Shown one piece after another: positions 17,368-26,694 of a stretch of DNA of 64,000 nucleotides. The notes beneath the pieces are model-generated. The model made no database searches and was not told the DNA's origin. It saw only the letters and a list, made by a program, of their open reading frames with translations. A program made the position numbers and the translations under genes. This stretch comes from Bog-473 sp963782415 (GTDB taxonomy: Bacteria > Actinomycetota > Acidimicrobiia > Acidimicrobiales > RAAP-2): contig CAWAJT010000006.1 in the NCBI GenBank assembly GCA_963782415.1, positions 62,001 to 126,000 of the forward strand. Reading direction: 5' to 3'. Within the stretch, counting starts at the first letter, position 1; each line of letters opens with the position of its first letter.

Positions 17368-19124
17368 AGCCTCGCTTCGCCTTCTACGGCCGGGTGTCCA
17401 CCGAGGACCAGCAGGACCCGACCAGCTCCAAGCAATGGCAGATGGCGCGCGCCGAGTCGATCCTCCCTGCGGGTGCCACGATCGTCCGAGACTATTTCGA
17501 CATTGGGCAGAGTCGCTCGCTGCCGTGGAAGCGCCGACCGGAGGCCCTGGACTTGTTGGGCGCCCTGAAGCGACCGGACCGGGGGTTCGGTGCCGTCGTC
17601 ATCGGCGAGCCCGCCAGAGCGTTCTACGGCCAGCAGTTCGGCGACACCTTCCCGCTGTTCACGCACTACGGCGTCGATCTGTGGGTTCCAGAGGTGGGCG
17701 GCAAGGTCGATCCAGGCTCGGACGCGCACGATCTACTGATGCAGCTCTACGGCGGCATGAGCAAGGGCGAGCGAAACCGGATCAAAGTGCGTGTGCGGTC
17801 CGCCATGACCGCGCAGGCGCAACACGAGGGCCGGTTCCTCGGCGGGCGTCCACCCTATGGATATGTGCTCGCCGATGCGGGAGTGCACCCGAACCCGAGC
17901 AAGGCCGTGCACGGCCAGCGCCTCCGCCGCCTGGAGGTAGACCCGTCGGCCGCACCCATCGTGGAGCGCATCTTCACCGAGTACATCGCGGGCGCCGGTA
18001 TCGGCACTATCGCTGAGGCCCTGAACCGAGACCGCATCCCCTCCCCCAGCGGCCACGACCCCGACCGAAACCGCCACCGCGCATCGGCAAACGGTGCGTG
18101 GGGCAAGAGCGCTGTACGCGCGATCTTGGGAAACCCGAAGTACACCGGCCGCCAGGTGTGGAACCGTCAGCGCCGCGACGAGGACCTGCTCGACGTGGAG
18201 GACGTGAGCGCGGGCTACACGTCGCGCATGAGGTGGAACGATCGCACCGAGTGGGTGTGGAGTACCGAGCCGACGCACGATGCCATCGTGTCGGCCGAGA
18301 CCTTTGCAGCGGCGGCGGCGCAGCGAAAGGTTGGACACAATCGCCGGGCCGTCATCAAACCGAAGCGCCGGAACACGTACTGCCTGTCGTCGCTTGTCCA
18401 CTGCGGGGTCTGCGGACGCCGCATGAGCGGGTCGTGGAACCACGACGAGCCCTACTACCGGTGCCGGTTCCCCTCCGAATACGCCGGAGCGACCGGCCAG
18501 CACCCCAGCACGGTGTACCTACGCGAGTCCGACGTGACCCAACATCTGGACGCCTGGCTCCTCAGCGTGTTTGACCCCAAGAACCTCGACGCCACCGTGG
18601 CTGCCCTGACGGCGGCGCAGGCTCCCGACGACGGGGCTATCGCCCGGGCCGAGGCCGCCCGCCGGGCCGTGAAGGACTGCGACGCCCGCCTGGACAAGTA
18701 CCGCTCCGCGCTGGAGGCCGGAGCCGACCCTGCCATCGTCGCCGGGTGGATCAAGGAAGTGGAGGCCGACCGCCTCCACGCCGAGAGCGAGCTGCGCTCG
18801 ACGGAGGGAACCGCGCAGCCGCTCACGGAGGCCGAGATTCGGGCCCTGGTGGCCTCCCAGCGCAAGGTACTCCGCTCGCTCGCCAAGGCGACGCCCGAGC
18901 AACGAGCGACGATCTATGGGGAAACGATGGGCCTACGGATCACATACGACCCGGGCAGCGCTTCGATTGAGGTCGAAGCACGTCCCGCGTGTACTCAGGT
19001 GTGTGTCGGAGGGCCTAGTCGAGCAAATGCCGATTGGCGGCTCCAGCCCTGGGACCAGGGAAAGTTGGCGGCCGTCGGCCGCCTGGGTGCGGTTCCTGTA
19101 ACACAGCACCCTCAAACAGCATGA
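17364..19124 (+). CDS. Large serine integrase
   Basis: 586 residues. The resolvase catalytic domain begins MKPRFAFYGRVSTED, with the nucleophilic Ser at residue 12. It is followed by a recombinase domain (GGRPPYGY to about 270), a zinc-ribbon (CGVCGRRM ... YRC) and a coiled-coil region (about 430-500), which is the large serine recombinase layout. It catalyses attP x attB integration of the element. The last 40 or so residues (after EVEARPACTQV) do not look conserved, so one attachment junction may fall near 19000-19120. Confidence 0.93.
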   Translation: MKPRFAFYGRVSTEDQQDPTSSKQWQMARAESILPAGATIVRDYFDIGQSRSLPWKRRPEALDLLGALKRPDRGFGAVVIGEPARAFYGQQFGDTFPLFTHYGVDLWVPEVGGKVDPGSDAHDLLMQLYGGMSKGERNRIKVRVRSAMTAQAQHEGRFLGGRPPYGYVLADAGVHPNPSKAVHGQRLRRLEVDPSAAPIVERIFTEYIAGAGIGTIAEALNRDRIPSPSGHDPDRNRHRASANGAWGKSAVRAILGNPKYTGRQVWNRQRRDEDLLDVEDVSAGYTSRMRWNDRTEWVWSTEPTHDAIVSAETFAAAAAQRKVGHNRRAVIKPKRRNTYCLSSLVHCGVCGRRMSGSWNHDEPYYRCRFPSEYAGATGQHPSTVYLRESDVTQHLDAWLLSVFDPKNLDATVAALTAAQAPDDGAIARAEAARRAVKDCDARLDKYRSALEAGADPAIVAGWIKEVEADRLHAESELRSTEGTAQPLTEAEIRALVASQRKVLRSLAKATPEQRATIYGETMGLRITYDPGSASIEVEARPACTQVCVGGPSRANADWRLQPWDQGKLAAVGRLGAVPVTQHPQTA

Positions 19125-19179
19125 CATTGCACTTGGCAGAAGCCTTTCCGAATTCCGAGCACCCGCGTACTCTCGTGGC

Positions 19180-19737
19180 GTGCCCCAGCCCCCCGGCCAG
19201 TCTGCTTTTCGACTGCGGATTCAGCTGATCGACGTCGACCCAGGGATATGGCGCCGAGTTCTCGTCCCCGGGTCGATCCGTATGAGCAAGCTCGCCGAGA
19301 TCCTGCTTTCAGCGATGGGATGGTCCAACTCGCACCTCCACGCATTCACCATCGGTGACCAGCGATACGGAATGAACTACGACGACTTTCCTGAGGGTGA
19401 GATCGATGAAAAGTCAGTCACGGTCCTTCAGGCACTGCGTGACGTCCACCGATTCACCTTCGAGTACGACTTCGGCGATTCCTGGGAACACGAGATCGTC
19501 ATCGAAGAGCTGACGAAGTCTCCGATTGGATTGAAATATGCCGTCTGCCTTGACGGAGCGAATGCGTGTCCGCCTGATGATGTGGGCGGCACGTGGGGCT
19601 ACGGCGAATTCCTCGATGCAATTGCCGACCCGACCCACAGCCAACACGCGACCTCCCTCGAATGGGTCGGCACACACTTCGACCCAACCAAATTCGACCT
19701 CGTCGAGGCAAACGCCCGAATCCAAAAGCTTCGGTAA
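19180..19737 (+). CDS. Plasmid pRiA4b ORF-3-like protein
   Basis: 185 residues from a GTG. The family pattern is clear: IDVDPGIWRRVLVPGSIRMS near the N-terminus, WSNSHLHAFTIG, and the central FEYDFGDSWEHEIVIEE. Proteins of this family are common on plasmids and genomic islands and of unknown function. Immediately downstream of the integrase, it may be the first gene outside the element. Confidence 0.85.
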   Translation: MPQPPGQSAFRLRIQLIDVDPGIWRRVLVPGSIRMSKLAEILLSAMGWSNSHLHAFTIGDQRYGMNYDDFPEGEIDEKSVTVLQALRDVHRFTFEYDFGDSWEHEIVIEELTKSPIGLKYAVCLDGANACPPDDVGGTWGYGEFLDAIADPTHSQHATSLEWVGTHFDPTKFDLVEANARIQKLR

Positions 19738-19888
19738 TTACGTGGGACCGCTAGGAGGCCGTGCCTGATGCTTGCAATAGTTGCATGCGCCTCAAACGGC
19801 ACTTATGGGCTACCCACTCTGCCCCAAGTTCAGAAGTGCAGAACTACTGCAACCAACTCAGAGAAGGGCCCATAAACCCTGGAGAGCT

Positions 19889-20807
19889 TCAGCACAAAGC
19901 ATCGGCATTGGTGTCGCTGCGAAAAACGTTGTGATCAAGTCCGTTGATGGTGACGACGATCGTTGTCAGATGGGGGAAGTCGCATCCGATGAAGTTGAAC
20001 CAGGCGCGACCGGCCTGGTTGGCCATCGCGTCTGAGATCGGCAGCGGACCATCCGCCGTCGGTGACGAGGTTCACCCGTAGATAACCGGGGCCGCCAGTC
20101 ACTCCCTCGTAAAAGCACTGCCAGCGCGTGTACGAGGCATCGCACTGGTCTTTGAAGCTTTGCCCTCCGAGGTGGCCGAGGTATGCCTTCTCCATTGCGC
20201 TGGCGTCCACGCCATTGGCGACTGTCCCAGGAGTTGAAAGCTGCGAGGTCGTCGGTGAGGTCGTTGGCACCGTAGTCTGCTGCACTGTTTCGCACGTGCG
20301 CCCAACACTTAGTCGTGGGCCGGAGGACACCACCTCTCCCGGTGCTGGTGCCTGGGTACATACTTGCCAGTTCGATTTGACAACGACGCCAAATGTGCCG
20401 CCCCCGACGATTGTGATCTTGGTTGGGTCAAAGCCCGCGCGCTGAAGGTGGCTCTCGGCAAGGTCCAACCGCTGGCCCGTGACGTTGGGCATGAGACAGC
20501 TCATGACCTTGACAGGCTTGTGCCCAACCCGAAGGGCGTAGTTCACCTTGTTGACCTTGACGACCGTCGTGCCACTGGAACTCTTGCAGCGAACTTTCAC
20601 CTGCAAATGAGCGGCCTTGCAATCTGACAGGTTCGCCTTGGTCACCTTGGCGTGGCCCTTGACGACCCTCTCGCACCGTGCAACCTGGACGTGGAGTTGC
20701 GCTTTCGTGCTTGCCGTGGCGCCAGACGCCGGGGCGCCCAGTGCCAGGACCGACAGACCCAACAACACCGAACAGCCGAGCATGGCCCTCTTCATTGTCC
20801 CGTTCAT
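19889..20807 (-). pseudogene. Secreted PASTA-domain protein with a late frameshift
   Basis: A signal peptide (cleavage about LGAPASGA) precedes a Cys-containing beta domain and one PASTA repeat (PNVTGQRLDLAESHLQRAGF). A Thr/Ser-rich linker and a C-terminal domain follow. Near 20033 the frame changes. The continuation in the other frame (MANQAGRAWFNFIGCDFPHL ... ADALC) is clearly the true C-terminus, with a stop at 19889. One base is wrong or lost; otherwise the protein would be complete. PASTA domains bind peptidoglycan or beta-lactams in other proteins. Confidence 0.7.
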
Positions 20808-20880
20808 TGTCCCGCCCCCTTTATCAGCGCGAATTGCTACAAGGGATAAGTCCCGCTAAGAGCAGCACTAGACCGTTGTG

Positions 20881-21330
20881 TCAGTTGGCTCCATGCCCGA
20901 TTGCCTTGATTCGCGCCGAGGCCCTGCCGAGCGCATCGTTGCCGTTGGCGAACTCCTGGTTCGCCTGGTCGAGCAGCTGTGCGTCGCCCTGAGTCACTGC
21001 CAGCACACAGCTCTGGGCGCCGTCGGAGTAGTGTGCCAATGCCTCACGCCAGTTGCCCTCGGCCCGAGGGTCCGGGACCGGCGAGATCTTCTGGGCCTTC
21101 TCCGCATCATTCCCGATTGTCCGGCAACCCGTCCCAAGGGCAGCTAGATCACTGGAATGGGCAGCCGACGAGAGAACCGTGAAGTCGTGCTGTAGCTGGT
21201 TCAGCGTCGGCTCGGTCATGATCCCCCACTTCTGAACGGCCTTCCCTGTCTGGCTCGCCGCGCCGACCGGCAGTGCGAAAGCGACCGCCAAGGCGACGCC
21301 AAGTGCCACTCCCGCTGCTACTCGTCTCAT
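20881..21330 (-). CDS. Secreted helical protein
   Basis: 149 residues from the ATG at 21330, preceded by GGAGG. There is a signal peptide (AAGVALGVALAVAFALPVGA) and then a helical domain with two Cys (GCRTIG, QSCVLA). It resembles secreted actinobacterial proteins of unknown role. It is the last gene before the repeat array proper. Confidence 0.65.
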   Translation of the reverse strand: MRRVAAGVALGVALAVAFALPVGAASQTGKAVQKWGIMTEPTLNQLQHDFTVLSSAAHSSDLAALGTGCRTIGNDAEKAQKISPVPDPRAEGNWREALAHYSDGAQSCVLAVTQGDAQLLDQANQEFANGNDALGRASARIKAIGHGAN

Positions 21331-21457
21331 TAGGAGAGCCTCCTTCAAGCTCGGATACGCCGAGCGCTGGTGCAGCCATCTTGGAGGCCCTCTCAGTATT
21401 CGCCTAGGGACGAACGTCCTAAAGCCGGGCGAGCTTGGGCCGACCGTGGTCAAAGGC

Positions 21458-21485
21458 ACCGTCCCCGAACGCCGGTAGGGGGAGC
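21458..21485 (+). repeat. Boundary repeat copy 3
   Basis: CACCGTCCCCGAACGCCGGT followed by AGGGGGAG. It lies 35 bp downstream of the true methyltransferase stop codon. Confidence 0.75.
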
Positions 21486-21609
21486 GGTTGTCGATGGCAA
21501 CCTTGACTCAGAGAACCAGCTATTCACCGGCAATGAGCAAGCGGTAACCCATGTCGAACTCGGGCAGACCTCGAAGAAACCCGTACTGAGAGTCCCACTC
21601 TCCCGAAGC

Positions 21610-22821
21610 TAGTGCCGCGTCAGGCAACGTTTGCGCGCCTGACCAGATCACGTAGGGCTTTGTCCTGCGCATTGCGGTTCCGCCAAGCGATGTAGCGCCG
21701 GATCATCAGACCCTGGGCCTCATGACTCTCGTGGTCGGTTCCATCGAGGCAGAAGTAGCGCAAGGCGGTGAACTGGGCTTCGATGCGGTTGAGCCAGCTG
21801 GCGTAATGGGGTGTGTAGGCCAGTTCGACATTGTTGGCTTCAGCCCAGTCACCGACTCGCGTGTCTTTGAGGGTCGAGCGATGCGAGATGAAGTTGTCGA
21901 GGACGATGGCGATGCGGACCTCGGGTGGATGGAGCGTGCGGATGTAGCGGCAGAACGCCAGGAACTCGGTCCGTCCCTTCTTGACCTTGATGTGGCCATA
22001 GAGCTTGTCGGCCCCCAGGTCGTAGGCGGCGAGGAGGTGGCGGATCCCGTGCGGTCGATGGAAGGTGGCCCGGCGCCTGCGCCGGGGTCCGTCGCGCCGG
22101 CCCTGCTTGGCGTCGCGCTCGGCCCAGTGGTGTCCCGGGTGCGGGATGAGGTTGAGGGGGCCGAACTCGTCGAAGCAGATAACGACATCGGGATCGCCCG
22201 GCCTCGCGTGGGCTTTACCATCTGCGATGTCGTAGAGCTCGAGGATCCGGTTCTTCTTGACCTCGAAGTCGGGGTCGTTGGACTCCTTCCATGTCTTTAA
22301 CGCTTGAAAGGAGACACCCTCCTCGCGGAGAAGAGCCCGGAGTCCCTCGTGGCTGATGTCGTCGACCACCCCCTTTCGCACCAGGTGGTCGGCCAGCTTG
22401 GTGAGCGACCAGGTGGAGAAGGGCTCGCCGTAGTCCATCGGGCGTCCGAGCGCGATCTTCTTGATCGCCTGGCGCTCGGGCAAGGTGAACTTGGGCGGTC
22501 GCCCGCCGCCGTAGCGGGGCTCGAGGGAGGCGAAGCCATCGCGGTTGAAGTTGTGGAGTACCTCGCGGACCCGGTCCTCGGAGGTAAAGGCAATGGGAGC
22601 GATCTGAGGGACATCCATCCCCTGGGCGCTCCAGAGCACGATCTGGGCCCGGCGCCACTTGACCACCGAGCCCGAACCGCGCCGCACAATGCGCAGCAGA
22701 CGATTTCCCTCGTCGTTGGTGATGTCTCTGACTCGTACGCGATCGGCCATACCCCACTTTGCCGCGACCAGGCGCCCAAAGTGGTGGACGCGCCCCCGGA
22801 ACGTTGCCGGTGACGGCACTA
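21610..22821 (-). mobile_element. IS630-family insertion sequence
   Basis: Bounded by TA dinucleotides (21610-21611 and 22820-22821), as expected for IS630/Tc1 targets. The terminal inverted repeat TAGTGCCG is present at both ends (continuing CGTCAGGC on the left and TCACCGGC on the inverted right end). It interrupts a methyltransferase gene. A related left-end sequence occurs at 41068. Confidence 0.85.
21620..22750 (-). CDS. IS630-family transposase
   Basis: 376 residues starting MADRVRVRDITNDEG. An N-terminal HTH region is followed by the DDE catalytic domain, with acidic residues in CFDEFGPLNL, AIVLDNFISH and WLNRIEAQF. The start used here follows the element boundary. The longer upstream ORF is host methyltransferase sequence. 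Looks intact. Confidence 0.9.
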   Translation of the reverse strand: MADRVRVRDITNDEGNRLLRIVRRGSGSVVKWRRAQIVLWSAQGMDVPQIAPIAFTSEDRVREVLHNFNRDGFASLEPRYGGGRPPKFTLPERQAIKKIALGRPMDYGEPFSTWSLTKLADHLVRKGVVDDISHEGLRALLREEGVSFQALKTWKESNDPDFEVKKNRILELYDIADGKAHARPGDPDVVICFDEFGPLNLIPHPGHHWAERDAKQGRRDGPRRRRRATFHRPHGIRHLLAAYDLGADKLYGHIKVKKGRTEFLAFCRYIRTLHPPEVRIAIVLDNFISHRSTLKDTRVGDWAEANNVELAYTPHYASWLNRIEAQFTALRYFCLDGTDHESHEAQGLMIRRYIAWRNRNAQDKALRDLVRRANVA

Positions 22822-23577
22822 GATCAGCCCGTAGGCGCGAGGCATTGTCGTCGGCGACGGCCGGGTCTAGTTGCGACAACGAAGAACTTCCTGCACGCAA
22901 GGCTGGGTCGAGCAGGGCTTCGGGGCGAGCCCAGAACGCCGAACAGAATCCATCCGAACAGTCAGCAGGGATCGGAAGTATCTCGATACGAACAACACCA
23001 AGCGATCGGCATAACTCGTCAACAGAGGGGTGCTGTTCGGAAGGGACAGCAAGCATCTCGGGGAAGTATTCGGTGATCCAGTAGTAGTCGCAGAGGTCTC
23101 GATCGTGGACGAGAAGGACCTGACGACGAGAGACCCTGCGAAGCTCGCTCAATCCGGCTTGCACGTCGCCCCAGTGATGCACGGTAAAGGTGGCGAGAGC
23201 GGCGCCAAAGCAACCATCGGCAAAAGGAAGTTCCTCGGCTACACCTCGTACGACAGGTGCTGCGCCCAGGCGACGTTGGCGTGCCATGACCTCAGATGGC
23301 TCGAGAGCCACGACCTGTCGATCAGAGGGCTCGTAGTTTCCAGTTCCGGCACCGACGTTAAGGACCCGGTAGGCATCTCCGAGGGCTCCTGCGATCCTCG
23401 CATGTAGACGGTGATCGGGTTGTCGGATCGCGTCGTATCGGGCGCCGATGCTCTCATAGAGTCGCACCCCAGGTCTCTGCACCTCCTCCATGCTCTCACT
23501 GGTGCTGCGATCGCTCAACAGCCCCGCGCCCAAGTGACGCAGGGGTCGTTCAAGAAAGTGAAGATCTGCTTCCGCAC

Positions 23578-23603
23578 TTGCCCCAGTTCGCCGGGAAGGC
23601 GAC
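23578..23603 (+). repeat. Boundary repeat copy 4
   Basis: TTGCCCCAGTTCGCCGGGA followed by AGGCGACG. It sits 36 bp before the GTG of the PH-domain gene. Confidence 0.75.
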
Positions 23604-23639
23604 GCTTATCCACCAGGACGACTCGACCGATAACTGGGC

Positions 23640-24110
23640 GTGGGCACGCAGCAGACCGGGGAGACCGAGGCCACGCGCTGGCGTGTTTCCGTGACGGGAC
23701 GCGTCGGAGGGGTGCTCGTGCTTCTCGGATGGCTCGCCCTGACTCTGGGGATCACCGTGGCCGGCAACAAGACACCCGGCGCTGGATCATCGCCAACCGT
23801 CGTACTCTGGATCCTGCTTGTCATAATCGCCCTGGGCGTGTGGCGGTTTGCGTTCGTTCCCAACATTGAAGCTACCGAGACCGACTTGGTCGTCCGCAAT
23901 GCGTTCAAGGAGCGGCGCATCCCATGGACTCAGATCAAGGCGATCGAACCTGGTTCCTTGGGTCTCATAATCGTCACGAAGAACGGCGGTCTGCCCAGAA
24001 CGGCATGGGCCGTTCAGAAGGGCAGAGGTGCCCGATTGGCTCGTCGTCGAGGGCGGGCGGATCAGGTGATAGATGCCTTAATGGTGCACGTCCGTCCAGT
24101 AGGGACCTAG
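23640..24110 (+). CDS. Membrane protein with PH-like domain
   Basis: 156 residues from a GTG. Two transmembrane helices (about 22-42 and 53-70) are followed by a bacterial PH-type beta domain (PNIEATETDLVVRNAFKERR, then IPWTQIKAIE). The layout matches Rv-type PH-domain membrane proteins of actinobacteria, whose role is unknown. It lies alone between two boundary repeats. Confidence 0.75.
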   Translation: MGTQQTGETEATRWRVSVTGRVGGVLVLLGWLALTLGITVAGNKTPGAGSSPTVVLWILLVIIALGVWRFAFVPNIEATETDLVVRNAFKERRIPWTQIKAIEPGSLGLIIVTKNGGLPRTAWAVQKGRGARLARRRGRADQVIDALMVHVRPVGT

Positions 24111-24124
24111 TAGCCCACTACAAC

Positions 24125-24137
24125 GGTGTCCCCGTAC
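24125..24137 (+). repeat. Boundary repeat copy 5, left half
   Basis: GGTGTCCCCGTAC, cut by the IS110 element. The right half resumes at 25649. Rejoined, it has perfect GTGTCCC/GGGACAC arms. Confidence 0.75.
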
Positions 24138-25648
24138 ATTGATACTTCTCTAAGGGTCCACCGCTTGATTGCTGGTCCTGAATAGCTTCGGGAGTGCTGG
24201 CCGGTCCGGTCTGACTTGGAGCCCCGTGACGTTGCAAAACGTCGTCGACCGAGACCAACCAGCGGCACATTGACAGCGGCACGTCCCGTCTCCGAGTTGG
24301 GTGATTGGCCCGGCTTGCAGCAACAAGCCTGGGCCGCCCGTCGCTCCGATCCGGAACGGCCGTGCCATCCCTGCACCAAAGAGAGAAGGGATGACCATGA
24401 CCATCGTAGAAGCTGCGCGTGGTGTGACTGGTGGCGTCGATACGCACCTCGACGTCCATGTCGCTGCTGCCCTCGACCCGCTGGGTGGCCTGCTCGGCAC
24501 CGAGCGCTTCGAGACCACTGCTGTCGGCTACAAATCGCTGCTGGCCTGGCTCGAGTCCTTCGGAGACGTGACCAGAGTCGGCATCGAGGGCACGGGCTCG
24601 TATGGATCGGGTCTGACGCGCCACCTGCGCCGAGTCGGTGTCGAAGTCATCGAGGTCGATCGACCGGACCGCCAAAAGCGCCGTCGCAGCGGCAAGTCCG
24701 ATCCCCTCGATGCCGTCGAAGCAGCCCGGGCTGCCCTCAGCGGCCGAGCGAGTGGAAGGCCCAAGTCCAGAGACGGTGCTGTCGAGGCCATCCGAGTCCT
24801 CGTCGTGGCCAAGCGCTCGGCCCGCCAGGCTCGGACCAAGGCCCTCATCCAGATGCGCCACATCGGCTACACCGCCCCAGAGCAGCTCCGTTGTCGAATG
24901 AAGGGCCTCACGGTGCCGGCCCTCGTCGCCGAGGGGTCCAGACTGCGACCCTCACGTTCGCCCGATCCGGTGACGGCCGCCACCAAGGCATCGCTGTCCT
25001 CGTTGGCGCACCGGATCCAAGCCCTCGACGACGAGCTCGCCGAGCTCGACGAACGGATCGAAGCGCTCCTCGTCGCCACCGTCCCTGAACTCCTCGAGGT
25101 CTTCGGCGTCGGACCAGACACCGCAGCCGCATTGGTCATGGCGGCCGGCGACAACCCCGAGCGCCTTCATTCAGAAGCCGCCTGGGCCCACCTGTGCGGT
25201 GCCGCACCCGTCCCGGCCGGGTCGGGCAAGACCAACGGCAAGGTCAAGGCCCACGACGGTGGTGATCGCCAAGCCAACAGCGCGCTCTGGCGCATCGTCA
25301 TGGTCCGCATCGCGCACGACCCCGACACCCAGCTCTACTTCGAGCGCCGGGTCAAGGAGGGCAAGACCAAGGCCGAGGTCATCCGTATCTTGAAGCGCTA
25401 CGTCGCCCGCGAGGTCTATCGCTACCTGCCTCGCGGATAAACCTCGGGCTGTTGGGTCTGGCCTTTCCCCGTACTGTCGCTCCTCGGAGCTGACTCCCCA
25501 GCGATTCGCCGACCCTCAGCTCGAGCCCTTGATCACGAAAACGCGTGACCTAATAGGAGCTTGTCCTCACCTCGAGTGACTGATCAATGTCGTGTCCGCT
25601 GTTTTCACTCCCGAGCCCCCATGGAGGGGTTGACAAGTGATAGGAGCT
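24138..25648 (+). mobile_element. IS110-family element (type 1) inserted in boundary repeat
   Basis: Ends are inferred from where the boundary repeat is interrupted (about 1.5 kb). There are no terminal inverted repeats and no clear target duplication, as usual for IS110. The 250-bp leader before the transposase is the position where IS110 elements encode their bridge RNA. The right tail ends ATAGGAGC, like the type 2 elements at 36 and 46 kb. Confidence 0.75.
24397..25440 (+). CDS. IS110-family transposase (DEDD recombinase)
   Basis: About 347 residues. The N-terminal RuvC-like DEDD domain begins GGVDTHLDVHVAAAL and contains GIEGTGSYG and the DPLDAVEAARAAL acidic motif. The C-terminal Transposase_20 domain has VFGVGPDTAAALVMAAGDNP and the catalytic-Ser region ANSALWRIVMVR. 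The ATG at 24397 is preferred because GAGAAGGG directly abuts the ATG at 24391. About 60-70% similar by eye to the copies at 36 and 46 kb. Appears intact. Confidence 0.9.
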   Translation: MTIVEAARGVTGGVDTHLDVHVAAALDPLGGLLGTERFETTAVGYKSLLAWLESFGDVTRVGIEGTGSYGSGLTRHLRRVGVEVIEVDRPDRQKRRRSGKSDPLDAVEAARAALSGRASGRPKSRDGAVEAIRVLVVAKRSARQARTKALIQMRHIGYTAPEQLRCRMKGLTVPALVAEGSRLRPSRSPDPVTAATKASLSSLAHRIQALDDELAELDERIEALLVATVPELLEVFGVGPDTAAALVMAAGDNPERLHSEAAWAHLCGAAPVPAGSGKTNGKVKAHDGGDRQANSALWRIVMVRIAHDPDTQLYFERRVKEGKTKAEVIRILKRYVAREVYRYLPRG

Positions 25649-25667
25649 CGCCGGGAGGGTGGGACAC
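25649..25667 (+). repeat. Boundary repeat copy 5, right half
   Basis: CGCCGGGAGGGTGGGACAC, the remainder of the site split by the IS110 element ending at 25648. Confidence 0.75.
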
Positions 25668-25744
25668 TCCGGCACGTCGTGGACGTTTCGCTGTCTTCGT
25701 TCTAGTGGTCACGATAGGAATCCAAACAATGGGAGCATGAGCAC

Positions 25745-26613
25745 ATGGATCAGGAGGTGCTCGATTTCTACGCCACGCCGGGGCGGTTCACCACCACGGA
25801 CAGCGATTTCTCGTCCCAAGATGTCCGCAAAGTCGTGGAAGTAGTGCAGGGATTGCTCGTGTACGACCTTGTTGCCCAGCCGTTCTACGGCGTCGACCTG
25901 TCACCAGACCAGGCCGGAGCGATCCACGAACGGGACACGACTCGCTTGCTAGCAATCATTCGGTCCTTTGACAGCCGTCCGCTCGACGAAGCGCGACCGG
26001 CAGCCAACCGTGTTGGAGCACGCTGCCACGCATTCAGCCGACTGACGGTGGCATTCCTTCGGGCCGCTGCGTACCGGTCCGCGCCCGCTGCGGATTCGGT
26101 ACGTACTTCCGGCCGGGATGGCTCGAGGATCACTGGATAGTGGAGTACTGGAACGCCGTCGACGAGCGTTGGCAGATGGTCGATGCTCAGCTCGACGCCA
26201 CTTGGCGCGAGATGATTGGCTTCGGCGGTAACCAGTTCGCGATTACGGCGACCGAATTCGTATCTGCAGGGCACGCGTGGCGGGCATGGCGCAGCGGCGA
26301 CCTCGACGCCGACCGCTGCGGGCTGTCCGCCATCAACGAGCGCGGGGCGTATTGGATCGCAGGCAACCTACGTCTTGATCTGGCCTCTCTGAACAAGGTG
26401 GAAATGCTTCCATGGGATGTATGGGGGGCTCGTTTGGGTCCCGGTGAACAGCCGACCGATGCTCAGCTCCATTTGTTCGACACCGTTGCAGACGTGACTG
26501 TCGACCCGGACGCGCGATTTCGTGAGCTACGCAGCCGATACGAAAGTGACGACGCTCTTAGGATGGACGGCACAGTCTTAAACGTGCTTCGGGGCCAGGT
26601 CGAAACCGTGTGA
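25745..26613 (+). pseudogene. Transglutaminase-like protein, frameshifted
   Basis: The first frame starts MDQEVLDFYATPGRF and runs to RCHAFSRLTVAFLRAA. At about 26068 one base is missing. The next frame then reads PVRARCGFGTYFRPGWLEDH, then WIVEYWNAVDERWQMVD, the Cys/His/Asp region of transglutaminase-like proteins. It continues to a stop at 26613. The repaired protein would be about 289 residues, with a catalytic-type Cys in RCHAFS. It lies alone between boundary repeats. Confidence 0.75.
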
Positions 26614-26655
26614 CGGAGACGGTCCCCTGCACTCGGTGTTCGGCTCTTCCTCCAC

Positions 26656-26684
26656 GTTCCCCCGTACATTGCCGGGACGGAGAC
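26656..26684 (+). repeat. Boundary repeat copy 6 (ATT variant)
   Basis: GTTCCCCCGTACATTGCCGG followed by GACGGAGAC. It carries an extra ATT between the halves, the same three bases that begin the IS110 element after GTAC at 24138. It ends 10 bp before the GNAT start. Confidence 0.7.
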
Positions 26685-26694
26685 ATGATGTGGC

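Larger units (their letters stand above)
21520..23491 (-). pseudogene. SAM methyltransferase gene split by IS630
   Basis: The 5' part (22822-23491) encodes the start MEEVQRPGVRLYESIGARYD and SAM-binding VLNVGAGTGNY, up to RLRADL. Reading then runs into the insertion sequence and gives a false 637-codon fusion ORF with the transposase. The lost C-terminus is still present on the other side of the IS (21520-21609): SGEWDSQYGFLRGLPEFD, then MGYRLLIAGE and a stop. The intact gene would be about 260 residues of the Methyltransf_11 type. Function was probably lost on IS insertion. Confidence 0.85.

Noticed and set aside
19000..19124. tRNA or tmRNA fragment as attachment site at the integrase 3' end
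   Set aside because: GCCGATTGGCGGCTCCA looks superficially like a tRNA 3' end, but no T-arm or acceptor pairing can be built.
21620..23533. Genuine methyltransferase-transposase fusion protein
   Set aside because: IS630 ends and the displaced methyltransferase C-terminus show it is an insertion artefact.
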